DNA of 64,000 nucleotides from Photobacterium piscicola (GCF_900166965.1 NZ_FUZI01000009.1:35393-99392); one strand, 5' to 3'; positions 28,609 through 38,734 are shown, numbered from the stretch's first letter. Program-made: numbers and translations. Notes: generated by a model from the sequence alone, not told the origin.

Positions 28609-30135
28609 ATGACTACTGAACGAAAATATATTGTGGCGTTAGATCAAGGAACAACCAGTTCTCGAGCCGTTGTGCTCGATCACAATGCCAATATCGTTTG
28701 TTCGTCACAACGCGAATTCACTCAAATTTATCCTAAAGCTGGTTGGGTTGAACATGATCCTCTTGAAATTTATGCGACCCAAAGTTCAACTATGGTGGAG
28801 GCATTAGCTAAAGCGGGTATTCGTAGCGATCAAGTCGCTGCAATCGGTATTACTAACCAACGTGAAACCACCATTGTATGGAATAAAAAAACCGGTAAAC
28901 CCGTCTATAACGCTATCGTATGGCAATGTCGCCGTACCGCCGATATGTGTGAAGAGTTAAAACAACAAGGCTTAACGGATTATATTCGTGAAGCCACAGG
29001 CTTAGTGGTTGATCCGTACTTCTCTGGCACCAAGGTTAAATGGATTCTAGATAACGTTGAAGGCGCACGCGAACAAGCTGAAGCGGGCGAATTATTATTT
29101 GGTACTGTCGACACTTGGTTGATCTGGAAAATGACTCAAGGGCGTGTATTTGTTACTGATTACACCAACGCCTCTCGTACCATGCTATTTAATATCAACA
29201 CATTACAATGGGATGAAAAGTTACTTTCAGCCCTAAATATTCCATTATCAATGATGCCTGAAGTTAAACCCTCATCTGAAGTTTATGGCCAAACCAACAT
29301 TGGTGGTAAAGGCGGTACCCGTATTCCTATCGCAGGTATTGCGGGCGATCAACAAGCAGCATTATTTGGTCAAATGTGTGTTTCAGCAGGCCAAGCTAAA
29401 AATACTTATGGCACCGGTTGTTTCTTATTAATGAATACCGGCAAAGAAAAAGTCACCTCACATAATGGACTATTAACGACTCTCGCTTGTGGCCCTAAAG
29501 GTGATGTTGCTTACGCCCTTGAAGGGGCAGTCTTTATGGGTGGCGCTTCCATTCAATGGTTACGTGATGAAGTTAAGCTACTCAGTGATGCTAACGATTC
29601 AGAATACTTTGCAGAAAAAGTGGGCAGTGCTAATGGCGTCTATGTTGTACCTGCATTTACTGGTTTAGGTGCACCATATTGGGACCCCTATGCCCGAGGT
29701 GCGATTGTCGGACTAACTCGTGGCGTTAATTCTAATCATATTATTCGTGCCACCCTTGAAAGTGTTGCTTACCAAACTCGCGATGTACTTGATGCAATGC
29801 AGGCAGATTCAGGCATTAAACTTGATATTTTACGGGTTGATGGTGGCGCTGTTGCCAATAACTTCTTAATGCAATTCCAAGCAGATATTTTAGCAACAGA
29901 AGTACATCGTCCAAAAGTTACCGAAGTCACCGCACTTGGTGCGGCGTACTTGGCGGGTCTGGCAATTGGCTTCTGGGATAGCATTGATGAGCTTCAACAC
30001 AAATCACAATTAGATCGAAGTTTTACCCCATGTGAAGATGATAAAAAACGTAATCGTCGTTACCGTGGCTGGCAACGTGCGGTTGAATGTGCCAAAGGTT
30101 GGGCGTTTGACGAAGAAGAGGATGACGACGCGTAA
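28609..30135 (+). CDS. glpK: Glycerol kinase
   Basis: ATP-dependent phosphorylation of glycerol, which traps it after GlpF entry. FGGY-family kinase: phosphate loop DQGTTSSRA begins at about residue 12, with GITNQRETT and [11 protein letters not shown] further on. 508 residues against 502 in E. coli; the extra length is an acidic tail (DEEEDDDA). A clear AACGAGGA ribosome site precedes ATG. Confidence 0.97.
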   Translation: MTTERKYIVALDQGTTSSRAVVLDHNANIVCSSQREFTQIYPKAGWVEHDPLEIYATQSSTMVEALAKAGIRSDQVAAIGITNQRETTIVWNKKTGKPVYNAIVWQCRRTADMCEELKQQGLTDYIREATGLVVDPYFSGTKVKWILDNVEGAREQAEAGELLFGTVDTWLIWKMTQGRVFVTDYTNASRTMLFNINTLQWDEKLLSALNIPLSMMPEVKPSSEVYGQTNIGGKGGTRIPIAGIAGDQQAALFGQMCVSAGQAKNTYGTGCFLLMNTGKEKVTSHNGLLTTLACGPKGDVAYALEGAVFMGGASIQWLRDEVKLLSDANDSEYFAEKVGSANGVYVVPAFTGLGAPYWDPYARGAIVGLTRGVNSNHIIRATLESVAYQTRDVLDAMQADSGIKLDILRVDGGAVANNFLMQFQADILATEVHRPKVTEVTALGAAYLAGLAIGFWDSIDELQHKSQLDRSFTPCEDDKKRNRRYRGWQRAVECAKGWAFDEEEDDDA

Positions 30136-30161
30136 ATATCACCTTAATACCCTCTAAGATC

Positions 30162-30191
30162 AGGCCTGCTTATTTATAGCGGGCCTTTTTT
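30162..30191 (+). terminator. Rho-independent terminator of glpFK
   Basis: Stem AGGCCTGC / GCGGGCCT (one G-T pair), nine-base loop, T run. Confidence 0.88.
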
Positions 30192-30351
30192 ATTTTTATT
30201 ACAACTACATAATCCTAATTCCGTTGCGTTAGATCATCAATCCACTGCCTAGACAATCTAATTTCCCACCGTGTTGATAAGCCAATTATGCTAGAATTTA
30301 CGCAGAATTTTTATATCCTTGAACCTACCGATTTCTATATCTGGAGTTATC

Positions 30352-31359
30352 ATGAAAGGCGATTTAGCAATAGCATTTGCTCGTGTTACCGAAGGCGCAG
30401 CCCTTGCCGGCCATAAATGGTTAGGCCGTGGCGATAAAATTGCAGCAGACAATGCCGCAGTTGAAGTTATGCGTACCCTGCTTAACCACACTAATATCAA
30501 TGGCGAGATTGTTATTGGTGAAGGTGAAATCGATGAAGCACCAATGCTTTATATTGGAGAGCATGTGGGTTGTGGTGGTTGTGCTGTTGATATTGCAGTC
30601 GATCCTATCGAAGGTACGCGTATGACAGCAATGGGGCAAAATAATGCCCTCGCTGTACTTGCCGCAGGTGAAAAAGGTAGCCTGTTAAAAGCACCAGATA
30701 TGTACATGGAAAAATTGGTTGTTGGCCCACAAGCTAAAGGTGTTATCGATCTTGATAAACCCTTAGCTGACAACTTTGCCGCTATTGCTACAGCACTGAA
30801 CAAACCACTGAGTGAGCTGGTTGTTACTATTCTTGCTAAGCCTCGTCACGATCAACTTATCACTGAAATGCATGCCATGGGTGTGCGTGTATTTGCTTTC
30901 CCTGATGGCGATGTTGCAGCATCTATTCTTACATGTATGCCTGAAAGTGATGTTGATGTGATGTATTGCATTGGTGGCGCACCGGAAGGAGTCGTTTCAG
31001 CTGCTGCTATTCGCGCATTAGGTGGTGATATGCAAGGCCGTTTACTGCCTCGCCATCAAGTAAAAGGCGACACTGAGGAAAACCGCCGTTTAGGTGAAAT
31101 GGAAATTCGTCGTTGTGAAGAAATGGGCATTGAACCAAACACACTACTACGCCTTGAAGACATGGCACGCAGTAATGATGTGATCTTTGCTGGTACAGGG
31201 ATTACTAAAGGTGATTTAGTTGAAGGTATTCAGCGTCAAGGTGATATCGCCACCACTGAAACACTATTGATTAGCGGCAAATGCGGCACCATGCGCCGTA
31301 TACAATCACGCTATGACTTAAACCGTCAACATGACGCAGTTAAGCAACATACGCTTTAA
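30352..31359 (+). CDS. glpX: Fructose-1,6-bisphosphatase class II
   Basis: Gluconeogenic FBPase of the GlpX type. I start at the ATG giving MKGDLAIAFARVTE (335 residues), with GGAG six bases ahead; E. coli GlpX begins MRRELAIEFSRVTE. An in-frame ATG 33 bp upstream is unlikely. The metal motif VDPIEGT and the GEGEIDEAPM block are intact. It is separated from glpFK by a terminator, so it has its own promoter. Confidence 0.95.
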   Translation: MKGDLAIAFARVTEGAALAGHKWLGRGDKIAADNAAVEVMRTLLNHTNINGEIVIGEGEIDEAPMLYIGEHVGCGGCAVDIAVDPIEGTRMTAMGQNNALAVLAAGEKGSLLKAPDMYMEKLVVGPQAKGVIDLDKPLADNFAAIATALNKPLSELVVTILAKPRHDQLITEMHAMGVRVFAFPDGDVAASILTCMPESDVDVMYCIGGAPEGVVSAAAIRALGGDMQGRLLPRHQVKGDTEENRRLGEMEIRRCEEMGIEPNTLLRLEDMARSNDVIFAGTGITKGDLVEGIQRQGDIATTETLLISGKCGTMRRIQSRYDLNRQHDAVKQHTL

Positions 31360-31370
31360 TGTTATCAATG

Positions 31371-31396
31371 AAAAATGCACTTCGGTGCATTTTTTA
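31371..31396 (+). terminator. Rho-independent terminator of glpX
   Basis: AAAAATGCAC-TTCG-GTGCATTTTTT directly after glpX. Confidence 0.92.
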
Positions 31397-31576
31397 TCTC
31401 TCTTAGCGCACCTTACCTGCCTAACCCTAACCTTATTTTCAGATCACTCACATCATAAATACGCCATTCTTAAACCTAAGAAGTCCTACGTTTAACTCAT
31501 TATTATATTGTAAAGATATTGCTTTATTTAATAAGCTGATCCCATAATATAACAAGAGCAACAATGATGACTGATT

Positions 31577-32194
31577 ATGAAAACTATTGAAAAAATCCTC
31601 TATCACATCAAATATGATGGTCCCGTTACAGCCAAAGTATTAGCTGATAAATTTCAGTTAACCACCATGGGTATTCGTCAACATCTACAATCGATGGAAG
31701 AACAAGGCTTAGTGGATGCTTATGATGTAAAAGTCAAAGTCGGCCGCCCAACGCGCCATTGGCAACTTACATCTCAAGGCCACCAACAATTTAGTAATCA
31801 TCATGGCGAACTTGCCGTACAAACCCTAGAAGCCGTCAGTGATTTATTTGGTCAGCAAGGGCTACAAGCCATCATTGAAAAACGAGAACAACAAACATTA
31901 ACTCATTACCAAGCAGCCATTGCTGATTGCCCTGATTTAAAAAGTAAACTCGTCGCACTTACAGAGTTACGTCAACATGATGGCTATATGGCTGAGCTTA
32001 CCAGTGATGAAAACGGCTTTTTATTAATTGAAAATCATTGCCCTATTTGTCTTGCTGCAACTCGCTGCCCATCACTTTGCCACTCTGAGCTGGCTATTTT
32101 CCAACAACTATTAGGCGAGCAGACACATATTCAACGTCAAGAACACATTATTACAGGCCAAAGGCGCTGTGCTTATCGAATAACATCCAAATAA
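31577..32194 (+). CDS. Helix-turn-helix regulator with C-terminal cysteine cluster (SufR-like)
   Basis: N-terminal winged helix (about 1-65) of the ArsR/DeoR type, with VTAKVLADKFQLTTMGIRQHL as recognition region, followed by a helical middle. The C-terminal half has Cys155, Cys158, Cys164, Cys168 and Cys198, in CPICLAATRCPSLCHSE and RRCAYRI. This resembles the Fe-S-binding C-terminus of SufR-type regulators, so iron-sulfur or redox sensing is inferred. It is 13 bp upstream of fpr, almost certainly one transcript. In E. coli glpX and fpr are adjacent without it. Confidence 0.7.
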   Translation: MKTIEKILYHIKYDGPVTAKVLADKFQLTTMGIRQHLQSMEEQGLVDAYDVKVKVGRPTRHWQLTSQGHQQFSNHHGELAVQTLEAVSDLFGQQGLQAIIEKREQQTLTHYQAAIADCPDLKSKLVALTELRQHDGYMAELTSDENGFLLIENHCPICLAATRCPSLCHSELAIFQQLLGEQTHIQRQEHIITGQRRCAYRITSK

Positions 32195-32207
32195 CGAGGA
32201 GGCCACT

Positions 32208-32951
32208 ATGGCTGATTGGATCCCTGCACAAGTTATTGCTAACCGTCACTGGAACCAAGATTTATTCAGTTTATCGCTACGCGCGAACATTGAACCGTTT
32301 AAAGCGGGACAATTTACTAAACTTGGCATAATGATCGGTGATAATTTGATCCAACGCGCCTACTCGTTTGTAAACCCACCTCAAGATTCTGACATTGAAA
32401 TTTATGCCACTCGCGTTGCTGATGGTTTGCTGTCGCCACGCTTGCATGCATTACAAACTGGCGATACCGTTCAAATATCAGCACGGGCCAGTGGCTTTTT
32501 TACCCTCGATGAAGTGCCGACGGGTCAGCACTTATGGCTGTTTGCAACCGGAACAGCAATTGGGCCTTATTTGTCAATTTTAGGGCAAAAAGAGGTTTGG
32601 CATAAATACCGTAAGATTATTGTGATCCATGCGGTACGTTATGCTGCCGATCTTAGTTATCAAGCTGAAATCAGTGCCCTCAAACAACAATATGGTGATC
32701 AGCTTATTGTGCAACCATTTGTTAGCCGCGAACCGGCCCCATTATGTTTGACAGGGCGCATACCACAAGCGATTGCTGATGGATTATTAGAACGTCACGT
32801 AGGTTTATACCTGACCCCTGAAAATAGCCAAGTTATGCTCTGTGGTAATCCACAAATGGTACGTGATACTAAAGCGGTACTTGAAGCGAAAGGGTTAACT
32901 AAAAACCTGCGTCGTAAACCAGGACAAATTACCATGGAACACTACTGGTAA
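32208..32951 (+). CDS. fpr: Ferredoxin/flavodoxin-NADP(+) reductase
   Basis: FAD enzyme passing electrons between NADPH and ferredoxin or flavodoxin. The FAD motif QRAYSFVN is at about 49-56, NADP-binding GTAIGPYLS and CGNPQMV are intact, and the C-terminal EHYW stacks on FAD as in E. coli Fpr (248 residues; here 247). Ribosome site AACGAGGAGG. It is downstream of the cysteine-rich regulator, suggesting redox-linked control. Confidence 0.95.
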   Translation: MADWIPAQVIANRHWNQDLFSLSLRANIEPFKAGQFTKLGIMIGDNLIQRAYSFVNPPQDSDIEIYATRVADGLLSPRLHALQTGDTVQISARASGFFTLDEVPTGQHLWLFATGTAIGPYLSILGQKEVWHKYRKIIVIHAVRYAADLSYQAEISALKQQYGDQLIVQPFVSREPAPLCLTGRIPQAIADGLLERHVGLYLTPENSQVMLCGNPQMVRDTKAVLEAKGLTKNLRRKPGQITMEHYW

Positions 32952-32978
32952 TCCTTATTCTACCCTATATTGCACCTC

Positions 32979-33004
32979 ATTGAGCCTGAAGCGTCAGGCT
33001 CAAT
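32979..33004. repeat. Strong hairpin downstream of fpr
   Basis: Perfect 11-bp inverted repeat (ATTGAGCCTGA / TCAGGCTCAAT) with a four-base loop, 28 bp after fpr. No T run follows, so it may protect the 3' end or act with Rho rather than terminate intrinsically. Confidence 0.6.
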
Positions 33005-33076
33005 CTCAACCATAATAAGAACACCATCGCGGCTAGCAACTATCATTATGATAGATCCTAAATCAAGGAATAGCGG

Positions 33077-33373
33077 ATGCACTCACTGCCTGACTTCGAC
33101 CAACTGGTACAACTGGCTACCACCGATCCCCACCAGTTTGCATTATTACGCCAACGGTTAATTGACCAAACCATTGCCCAAGCCAACCCAAGTATGCAAC
33201 CTCGATTACAGGCACAACAAAGCCATATCGATCGCCTCATTAACCACGCTAAAAACCCACTCCATCGCAATATTTTGTTGCAGCAAGAATTACAACGTCA
33301 ATTACAACGTTTCAATCAAGCACTCCAATCACAATCGCCACCACAACAAGCAAAAATACTGCCATTAAAATGA
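33077..33373 (+). CDS. DUF3135-type conserved small protein
   Basis: A 98-residue hydrophilic protein rich in Gln and Arg, with no signal peptide or membrane helix. LPDFDQLVQLATTDP at the start and QSHIDRLINHAKNPLHRNILL in the middle fit the DUF3135 family of gammaproteobacteria, whose function is unknown. AATCAAGGAATAGCGG upstream contains an AAGGA ribosome site. It lies between fpr and tpiA, on the same strand. Confidence 0.75.
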   Translation: MHSLPDFDQLVQLATTDPHQFALLRQRLIDQTIAQANPSMQPRLQAQQSHIDRLINHAKNPLHRNILLQQELQRQLQRFNQALQSQSPPQQAKILPLK

Positions 33374-33595
33374 CAAAATCATTGGATACCCTTGGTAGCA
33401 TATTCCGCCAATACGTTACAAAAAAACGACAAAAAACTGCATATATTGAAATATTTTTCTATTTGTAGTTCACTTTTTGTCTCGAAAAGGGTACAACCAA
33501 GCACATTAATGATTTTGAACAGTAAAAATTCAGTTCCGACTGGTATATTTTTACGTAGTTAAGTTAATTACGTCATTTAAATTTGGAGAAAAACT

Positions 33596-34366
33596 ATGCG
33601 CCATCCTGTAGTTATGGGTAACTGGAAACTAAACGGCAGCAAAGAAATGGTTGTTGCTCTACTAAACGGTCTTAACGCTGAACTTGAAGGTGTTACAGGC
33701 GTAGACGTTGCAGTTGCTCCACCAGCACTTTTCATTGATCTTGCAGAGCGTACACTGACTGACGCTGGCAGCGCAATCATCCTAGGTGCTCAAAACTCTG
33801 ACCTACATAACAGCGGTGCATTCACTGGCGACATGTCTCCAGCTATGCTGAAAGAATTTGGTGCTACTCATATCATCATCGGTCACTCTGAGCGTCGTGA
33901 ATACCACCACGAGTCAGACGAATTTGTTGCTAAAAAATTCGCATTCCTAAAAGAAAATGGTTTAACACCTGTTCTTTGTATCGGCGAAACTGACGCACAA
34001 AACGAAGCTGGCGAAACAATGGCTGTTTGTGCACGTCAAATTGACGCTGTAATCAACACTCAAGGCGTTGAAGCTCTTGAAGGTGCTATCATCGCTTACG
34101 AACCAATCTGGGCTATCGGTACTGGTAAAGCAGCTACAGCTGAAGATGCACAACGCATTCACGCAGCAATCCGTGCTCACATTGCAGAGAAATCTGAAGC
34201 AGTTGCTAAGAACGTTGTTATCCAATACGGCGGTTCTGTTAAGCCTGAAAATGCTGCAGCTTACTTCGCACAACCAGACATCGATGGTGCTCTAGTTGGC
34301 GGTGCAGCACTTGACGCGAAAAGCTTTGCAGCTATCGCTAAAGCAGCAGCTGAAGCAAAAAAATAA
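33596..34366 (+). CDS. tpiA: Triosephosphate isomerase
   Basis: Interconverts dihydroxyacetone phosphate and glyceraldehyde 3-phosphate. Catalytic residues Lys11 (GNWKLNG), His97 (IIGHSERR) and Glu169 ([11 protein letters not shown]) are all present; the phosphate loop [10 protein letters not shown] is intact. 256 residues. GGAG is 8 bp before ATG. Codon use looks that of a highly expressed gene (many CTA/GCT, few rare codons). Confidence 0.98.
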   Translation: MRHPVVMGNWKLNGSKEMVVALLNGLNAELEGVTGVDVAVAPPALFIDLAERTLTDAGSAIILGAQNSDLHNSGAFTGDMSPAMLKEFGATHIIIGHSERREYHHESDEFVAKKFAFLKENGLTPVLCIGETDAQNEAGETMAVCARQIDAVINTQGVEALEGAIIAYEPIWAIGTGKAATAEDAQRIHAAIRAHIAEKSEAVAKNVVIQYGGSVKPENAAAYFAQPDIDGALVGGAALDAKSFAAIAKAAAEAKK

Positions 34367-34390
34367 TCTTTCTTAATGATTGATGAAATC

Positions 34391-34415
34391 AAGGCCACCT
34401 ACGGGTGGCCTTTTT
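34391..34415 (+). terminator. Rho-independent terminator of tpiA
   Basis: AAGGCCACC-TACG-GGTGGCCTTTTT, 25 bp after tpiA. Confidence 0.93.
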
Positions 34416-34456
34416 ATTATCGCAAATAAAGTACAGCATCAAAAAAATCAACCGAT

Positions 34457-34485
34457 AAAAAAAGGCCGATATAAATATCGACCTT
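34457..34485 (-). terminator. Rho-independent terminator of pfkA
   Basis: Read leftward, AAGGTCGATA-TTTA-TATCGGCC followed by seven T, 30 bp after the pfkA stop. Convergent with tpiA. Confidence 0.9.
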
Positions 34486-34514
34486 AATGATTTCAGTATC
34501 TTTATAACGTAATT

Positions 34515-35477
34515 TTAGAACAGCTTTTCAGCCAACTCATATAAATCGTTACGTACTGGACGTCGCATATTTTCAATCGCATCGATAATGTCATGGTGAA
34601 CCAGTTTTTCGCATTGAATACCAACGCAACGACCGCCTTCACCTTGCTGTAGTAGCTCAACCGCATATGCACCCATACGAGATGCTAATACACGGTCAAA
34701 TGCATCAGGCTGACCACCACGTTGAATATGGCCTAATACTGTTGCACGAGTCTCACGGCCAGTTTCAGCTTCAATGAATTTAGCCAGTGCGTTAACATCT
34801 GTCATTAATTCAGTGATAGCGATAATTGCGTGTTTCTTGCCTTTCGCGATACCTCGATTGATATGCGCAATCAGTTGATCTTTATCAAGACCAGTTTCAG
34901 GGGTAATGATGTACTCACAACCACCAGCAATCGCAGACATTAGTGTTAGATCACCACAATGGCGACCCATTACTTCAACAATTGAAATACGCTGATGAGA
35001 AGATGACGTATCACGTAGACGGTCAATAGCGTCGATAACAGTGTTCATTGCTGTCATGTAACCGATAGTATAATCAGTACCTGCAACATCATTATCAATC
35101 GTACCTGGAATACCAATACAAGGGTAACCCATTTCAGTTAGCTTCTTCGCACCCATGTATGAGCCGTCGCCACCGATAACAACCAATGCATCAATACCGT
35201 GCAATTTCAGATTCTCAATCGCTTTTTCACGAATTTCCACTTCACGGAATTCAGGAAAACGAGCTGAACCTAAAAATGTACCGCCTTTGTTAATTACATC
35301 GGATACACTTTGACGATCAAGTTTTTCAATGCGGTTATTGTATAGGCCATGGTAGCCATCAAAAATACCGTAAACTTCTAGATCTTCTGTCAACGCTGCA
35401 CGAACTACGCCGCGAACCGCTGCATTCATACCAGGTGCGTCACCACCACTGGTCAAAACACCAATCTTCTTAATCAT
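34515..35477 (-). CDS. pfkA: 6-phosphofructokinase I
   Basis: ATP-dependent phosphofructokinase of glycolysis. The N-terminal ATP loop [22 protein letters not shown], and the catalytic [14 protein letters not shown] block are intact. 320 residues, the same as E. coli PfkA. Allosteric-site sequences typical of group I enzymes are present. GAGGGTAACC upstream supplies the ribosome site. Confidence 0.98.
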   Translation of the reverse strand: MIKKIGVLTSGGDAPGMNAAVRGVVRAALTEDLEVYGIFDGYHGLYNNRIEKLDRQSVSDVINKGGTFLGSARFPEFREVEIREKAIENLKLHGIDALVVIGGDGSYMGAKKLTEMGYPCIGIPGTIDNDVAGTDYTIGYMTAMNTVIDAIDRLRDTSSSHQRISIVEVMGRHCGDLTLMSAIAGGCEYIITPETGLDKDQLIAHINRGIAKGKKHAIIAITELMTDVNALAKFIEAETGRETRATVLGHIQRGGQPDAFDRVLASRMGAYAVELLQQGEGGRCVGIQCEKLVHHDIIDAIENMRRPVRNDLYELAEKLF

Positions 35478-35923
35478 GGTTACCCTCTGACTTTGGGAAT
35501 TGAAAAATCAAATCCAACACGACATACCGAGGTTCCCCTTCTCGATATCACAATCAATACTTATCAGACTGTGTTCGTGAAAACTGAAATTTTCCTACTT
35601 ATGTAGAAGTATTACAATTTAAATGGAATATTTTGTTGATTCATATCACGCTAGCACATCACTTCCCCGTCATCGATACTTATCATCCGTCATCATGATT
35701 ATTGTAATAATTTTTTGAATAAACCAATCATAACTAACAATCGCGGGTACCGTTAATGGTTGTAGAAATGTAGACAATAGCTAATATCACGCAGTATAGC
35801 TGTTTTATGATAAAAATTAATAACGAAACCTACCATAAAAATACAATCACTGCTTTATTCTGAGGCCATTTCAGAGTAAAGATCTTAAAAAAATCACCGA
35901 ATAATAAACTTAATATCAAAAAC
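35478..35923. promoter_or_regulatory. Upstream region of pfkA
   Basis: About 450 bp of AT-rich sequence without a recognisable gene. It holds the pfkA promoter near its left end. I see no RNA gene or operator that I can defend. Confidence 0.3.
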
Positions 35924-35951
35924 AAAAAAAGCCACAGTAAAGACTATGGCT
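35924..35951 (-). terminator. Rho-independent terminator of cpxP
   Basis: Read leftward, AGCCATAG-TCTTTA-CTGTGGCT (one mismatch) followed by seven T, about 35 bp after cpxP. Confidence 0.85.
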
Positions 35952-35984
35952 AATGGATGGCGTCGAACGCTTATCTATTGATGT

Positions 35985-36467
35985 TTAGTGACTATTTTTA
36001 GCCTCTAATCGCATTAAATGCTTTTCAGCTCGTTGTTGCTGTAGTTCAGCATATTTCTGCTTCTGCTCTGGCGTCAAAATATTAAGCATCTTATGACGTT
36101 GTTCTAGCATTGCCACACGGCGTTCAACCTGTTGCTGTGACATCTTTTCAGCAATGGCACGTACTGCTGATTCATCAAAATTACTCGCTAATACCAACTT
36201 ATCTAATTGCTGACGCTCAGCCAACATCGTTTTATGATTCTCTACTCGCTGTGCTTGATGCTCGCTACGATTCGCTTGGCGTAACGTTTTCATTTCTTGT
36301 TGTTGGGCAGCAGTAAGATCTAACTGACTAAAAATTTTGCCACCATGATGACCTTTCATCATTCGGCCTTGGTGATCTTGATGATCTTGACCTGCAAATG
36401 CAGACATAGAACCCAGTGCTAATGGCAATGCCATTGCGATAACAAGTGTTTTATTAAATATTTTCAT
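35985..36467 (-). CDS. cpxP: CpxP/Spy-family periplasmic envelope-stress protein
   Basis: Periplasmic adaptor/chaperone that restrains CpxA and binds misfolded proteins. I start at the ATG giving MKIFNKTLVIAMALPLALG (160 residues), because it opens a signal peptide ending near SMSAFAG and has GGAG ahead; a longer frame would bury it. Two LTxxQ motifs are present (LTAAQQQ and LTPEQKQ), the family hallmark, in a Gln/Arg-rich helical protein. Divergent from cpxRA across a CpxR box. Confidence 0.9.
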   Translation of the reverse strand: MKIFNKTLVIAMALPLALGSMSAFAGQDHQDHQGRMMKGHHGGKIFSQLDLTAAQQQEMKTLRQANRSEHQAQRVENHKTMLAERQQLDKLVLASNFDESAVRAIAEKMSQQQVERRVAMLEQRHKMLNILTPEQKQKYAELQQQRAEKHLMRLEAKNSH

Positions 36468-36562
36468 CGTTGTTTCTCCAGCACTATCATTGAATAAATT
36501 GCCATCGTATATGGCTTGGTAGTTATCATAACGGCTGGAAAGTAAAATGCTGTCTAGCAAAT

Positions 36563-36577
36563 GTAAACTAGCGTAAA
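36563..36577. promoter_or_regulatory. CpxR box between cpxP and cpxR
   Basis: GTAAA-CTAGC-GTAAA matches the CpxR consensus GTAAA-N5-GTAAA exactly. It is about 95 bp from each divergent start, so it can serve cpxP activation and cpxRA autoregulation. Confidence 0.88.
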
Positions 36578-36668
36578 GCTAATGCAGCTTAACTTGGCGT
36601 ACCAGCAAAGATTAGCGATACTAAGCCAACTTGATTGAGTAACCACCTTTGCATTTCAGGACACCATT

Positions 36669-37361
36669 ATGGCAAAAATTCTCTTAGTTGATGACGATAT
36701 AGAACTAACCGCACTTCTTAAAGATATTCTTGAACTAGAAGGGTTTGAGGTAGAAGAAGCGAATAATGGTCTTGAAGGGCTAGCAAAAATCGACAACAGT
36801 ATTGATTTAATCTTACTTGATGTGATGATGCCAAAAATGAATGGCACCGAAATGTTACGCCGTTTACGAGAAAAACACACCACTCCGGTGATGATGTTAA
36901 CCGCTAAAGGTGATGAAATTGATCGCGTACTCGGACTTGAACTTGGTGCTGATGATTATTTACCGAAACCCTTTAGTGATCGTGAATTACTGGCACGTAT
37001 GCGAGCGGTGCTAAGACGTACTCAACCAAATACCGAAACAAAAGCCAATCACAGTGAATGCCTTATCTATCAAGATCTCACCATTTATCCTGGTCGACAA
37101 GAAGTACTATACAATCAACAGCCGATTGAAATGACGGGTACCGAATTCGCACTTCTAAGCTATTTTGTTCAACACCCAGGTAAGATTATTGCAAAAGAAG
37201 AGTTAAGCCTTGAAGTACTTGGAAAACGTTTTGCTCAATTTGATCGCGCAATAGATATGCACGTTTCAAATTTACGTAAAAAATTACCCATGCGTAGCGA
37301 TGGCAAACCGCTAATAAAAACCTTGCGTGGTAAAGGTTATTTATTAATTGAGGCTATCTAA
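36669..37361 (+). CDS. cpxR: Response regulator CpxR
   Basis: OmpR-family regulator of the envelope stress response. The receiver domain has acidic pocket DDD (8-10), phosphoacceptor Asp51 and Lys100-type KPFSD. The winged-helix DNA-binding domain (about 130-230) ends LRGKGYLL. 230 residues. Its stop codon overlaps the cpxA start by one base (TAATG), so the pair is translationally coupled. Confidence 0.96.
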   Translation: MAKILLVDDDIELTALLKDILELEGFEVEEANNGLEGLAKIDNSIDLILLDVMMPKMNGTEMLRRLREKHTTPVMMLTAKGDEIDRVLGLELGADDYLPKPFSDRELLARMRAVLRRTQPNTETKANHSECLIYQDLTIYPGRQEVLYNQQPIEMTGTEFALLSYFVQHPGKIIAKEELSLEVLGKRFAQFDRAIDMHVSNLRKKLPMRSDGKPLIKTLRGKGYLLIEAI

Positions 37362-38734
37362 TGAAAATCCCCGGGTTTACTCACCTTTATGGGCGTATTT
37401 TCGCTATATTCTGGACCACATTATTAGTGGTCGTCATCACTCTCGTCTTGATGTTTCAATATGATCCACGCTCAGTACAAACGATACCTGATCATCAATT
37501 AGTGCGTTTTCAATCTCAAGCAGAGCAAATCAATCAACGTTTAAATACACCCTCGCCATCAAGTCATACTAGCCTTATTACACGAATAAAAACCCTGACG
37601 CATCGCCGAGATAACCATCGTAGTCAACTTTATTTTACAACCATTGATGGCGATATTATTGCGCCACAAAAACACACTAAAGCGCTGCGTAATTTTATTA
37701 CGATTGCCGATAATCCAAGTAAACCTCAACAACGACTTTATGGACGCTGGCTCATTGCGGGTCCATTTGAGATCACCACTGAACAACAATCATTGTATAT
37801 GTATCGTGGTCAGGTATGGCGCGGCTCTCCGCCCTTCTTCGTTCAAATAATGGATAAACCCTTTAAATTATTATTATTTACGATGTTAGTCAGTACGCCT
37901 TTTTTATTATGGCTGGCATGGGCTGTCACCCGTCCAGCACGACGCTTACAACAAGCCGCTGAACGGGTAGCCCGCGGAGAATTTGAAGCGGATCCGACCT
38001 TAGAACAAGGGCCTCAAGAGTTTAAACAAGCGGGGGCCAGTTTTAATCAAATGGTTGATGCACTTAACAATATTATTAGCGGTCAACAACGGTTGTTATC
38101 TGATATTTCACATGAATTACGCTCCCCCTTAACGCGATTGCGTATGGCGACAGCTTTAGCACAACGCAAACAAGGTCAAAGTAACGAACTATCCCGCATT
38201 GATACTGAAGCAGAACGATTAGAAAAAATGATCAGTGAGCTATTAGAGCTATCTCGTATGCAGGTCAATAGTCATCAACAACAACAAATCATCGACAGTC
38301 ACAGCTTATGGTATGAAATGTTGGAAGATGCCCGCTTTGAAGCAGAACAACACCATAAAACATTAACCTATAATCAACTTCAAGCTTGGCCATTAAAAGG
38401 CAACCCAAATTTATTAATCAGTGCCTTAGAAAACGTTATTCGTAATGCAATTAAATATGGCAATAACGTTATTGAAGTTACCTTTACGCCTCAACAACAG
38501 CAATTACTGATCACCATTGATGATAATGGTGAAGGTGTGCCTAATGATGAACTTGATGATATTTTTAGGCCCTTTTATCGCGTTTCAACTGCCCGCGATC
38601 GTAGTAGTGGTGGAACGGGCTTAGGATTAGCGATAACAGAAAGTGCATTACGGCAGCATAGTGGCAATATCAAAGCAACATCAAGTCCATTAGGCGGTTT
38701 ACGGATCAGTATGACACTACCGTTAGCCCGTTAA
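37361..38734 (+). CDS. cpxA: Sensor histidine kinase CpxA
   Basis: Inner-membrane sensor of envelope damage. Two membrane helices (about 13-32 and 168-189) flank a periplasmic domain; HAMP follows (PARRLQQAAERVARGEF). The phosphoacceptor is His251 in SDISHELRSPLTRLRMA, with N box (ENVIRNAIKYG), DDNGEGVP and GGTGLGLAI of the ATPase domain. 457 residues, equal to E. coli CpxA. Confidence 0.96.
   Translation: MKIPGFTHLYGRIFAIFWTTLLVVVITLVLMFQYDPRSVQTIPDHQLVRFQSQAEQINQRLNTPSPSSHTSLITRIKTLTHRRDNHRSQLYFTTIDGDIIAPQKHTKALRNFITIADNPSKPQQRLYGRWLIAGPFEITTEQQSLYMYRGQVWRGSPPFFVQIMDKPFKLLLFTMLVSTPFLLWLAWAVTRPARRLQQAAERVARGEFEADPTLEQGPQEFKQAGASFNQMVDALNNIISGQQRLLSDISHELRSPLTRLRMATALAQRKQGQSNELSRIDTEAERLEKMISELLELSRMQVNSHQQQQIIDSHSLWYEMLEDARFEAEQHHKTLTYNQLQAWPLKGNPNLLISALENVIRNAIKYGNNVIEVTFTPQQQQLLITIDDNGEGVPNDELDDIFRPFYRVSTARDRSSGGTGLGLAITESALRQHSGNIKATSSPLGGLRISMTLPLAR

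Noticed and set aside
36468..36560. Longer start for cpxP
   Set aside because: It would place 31 residues before a normal signal peptide, and the inner ATG has a good ribosome site.
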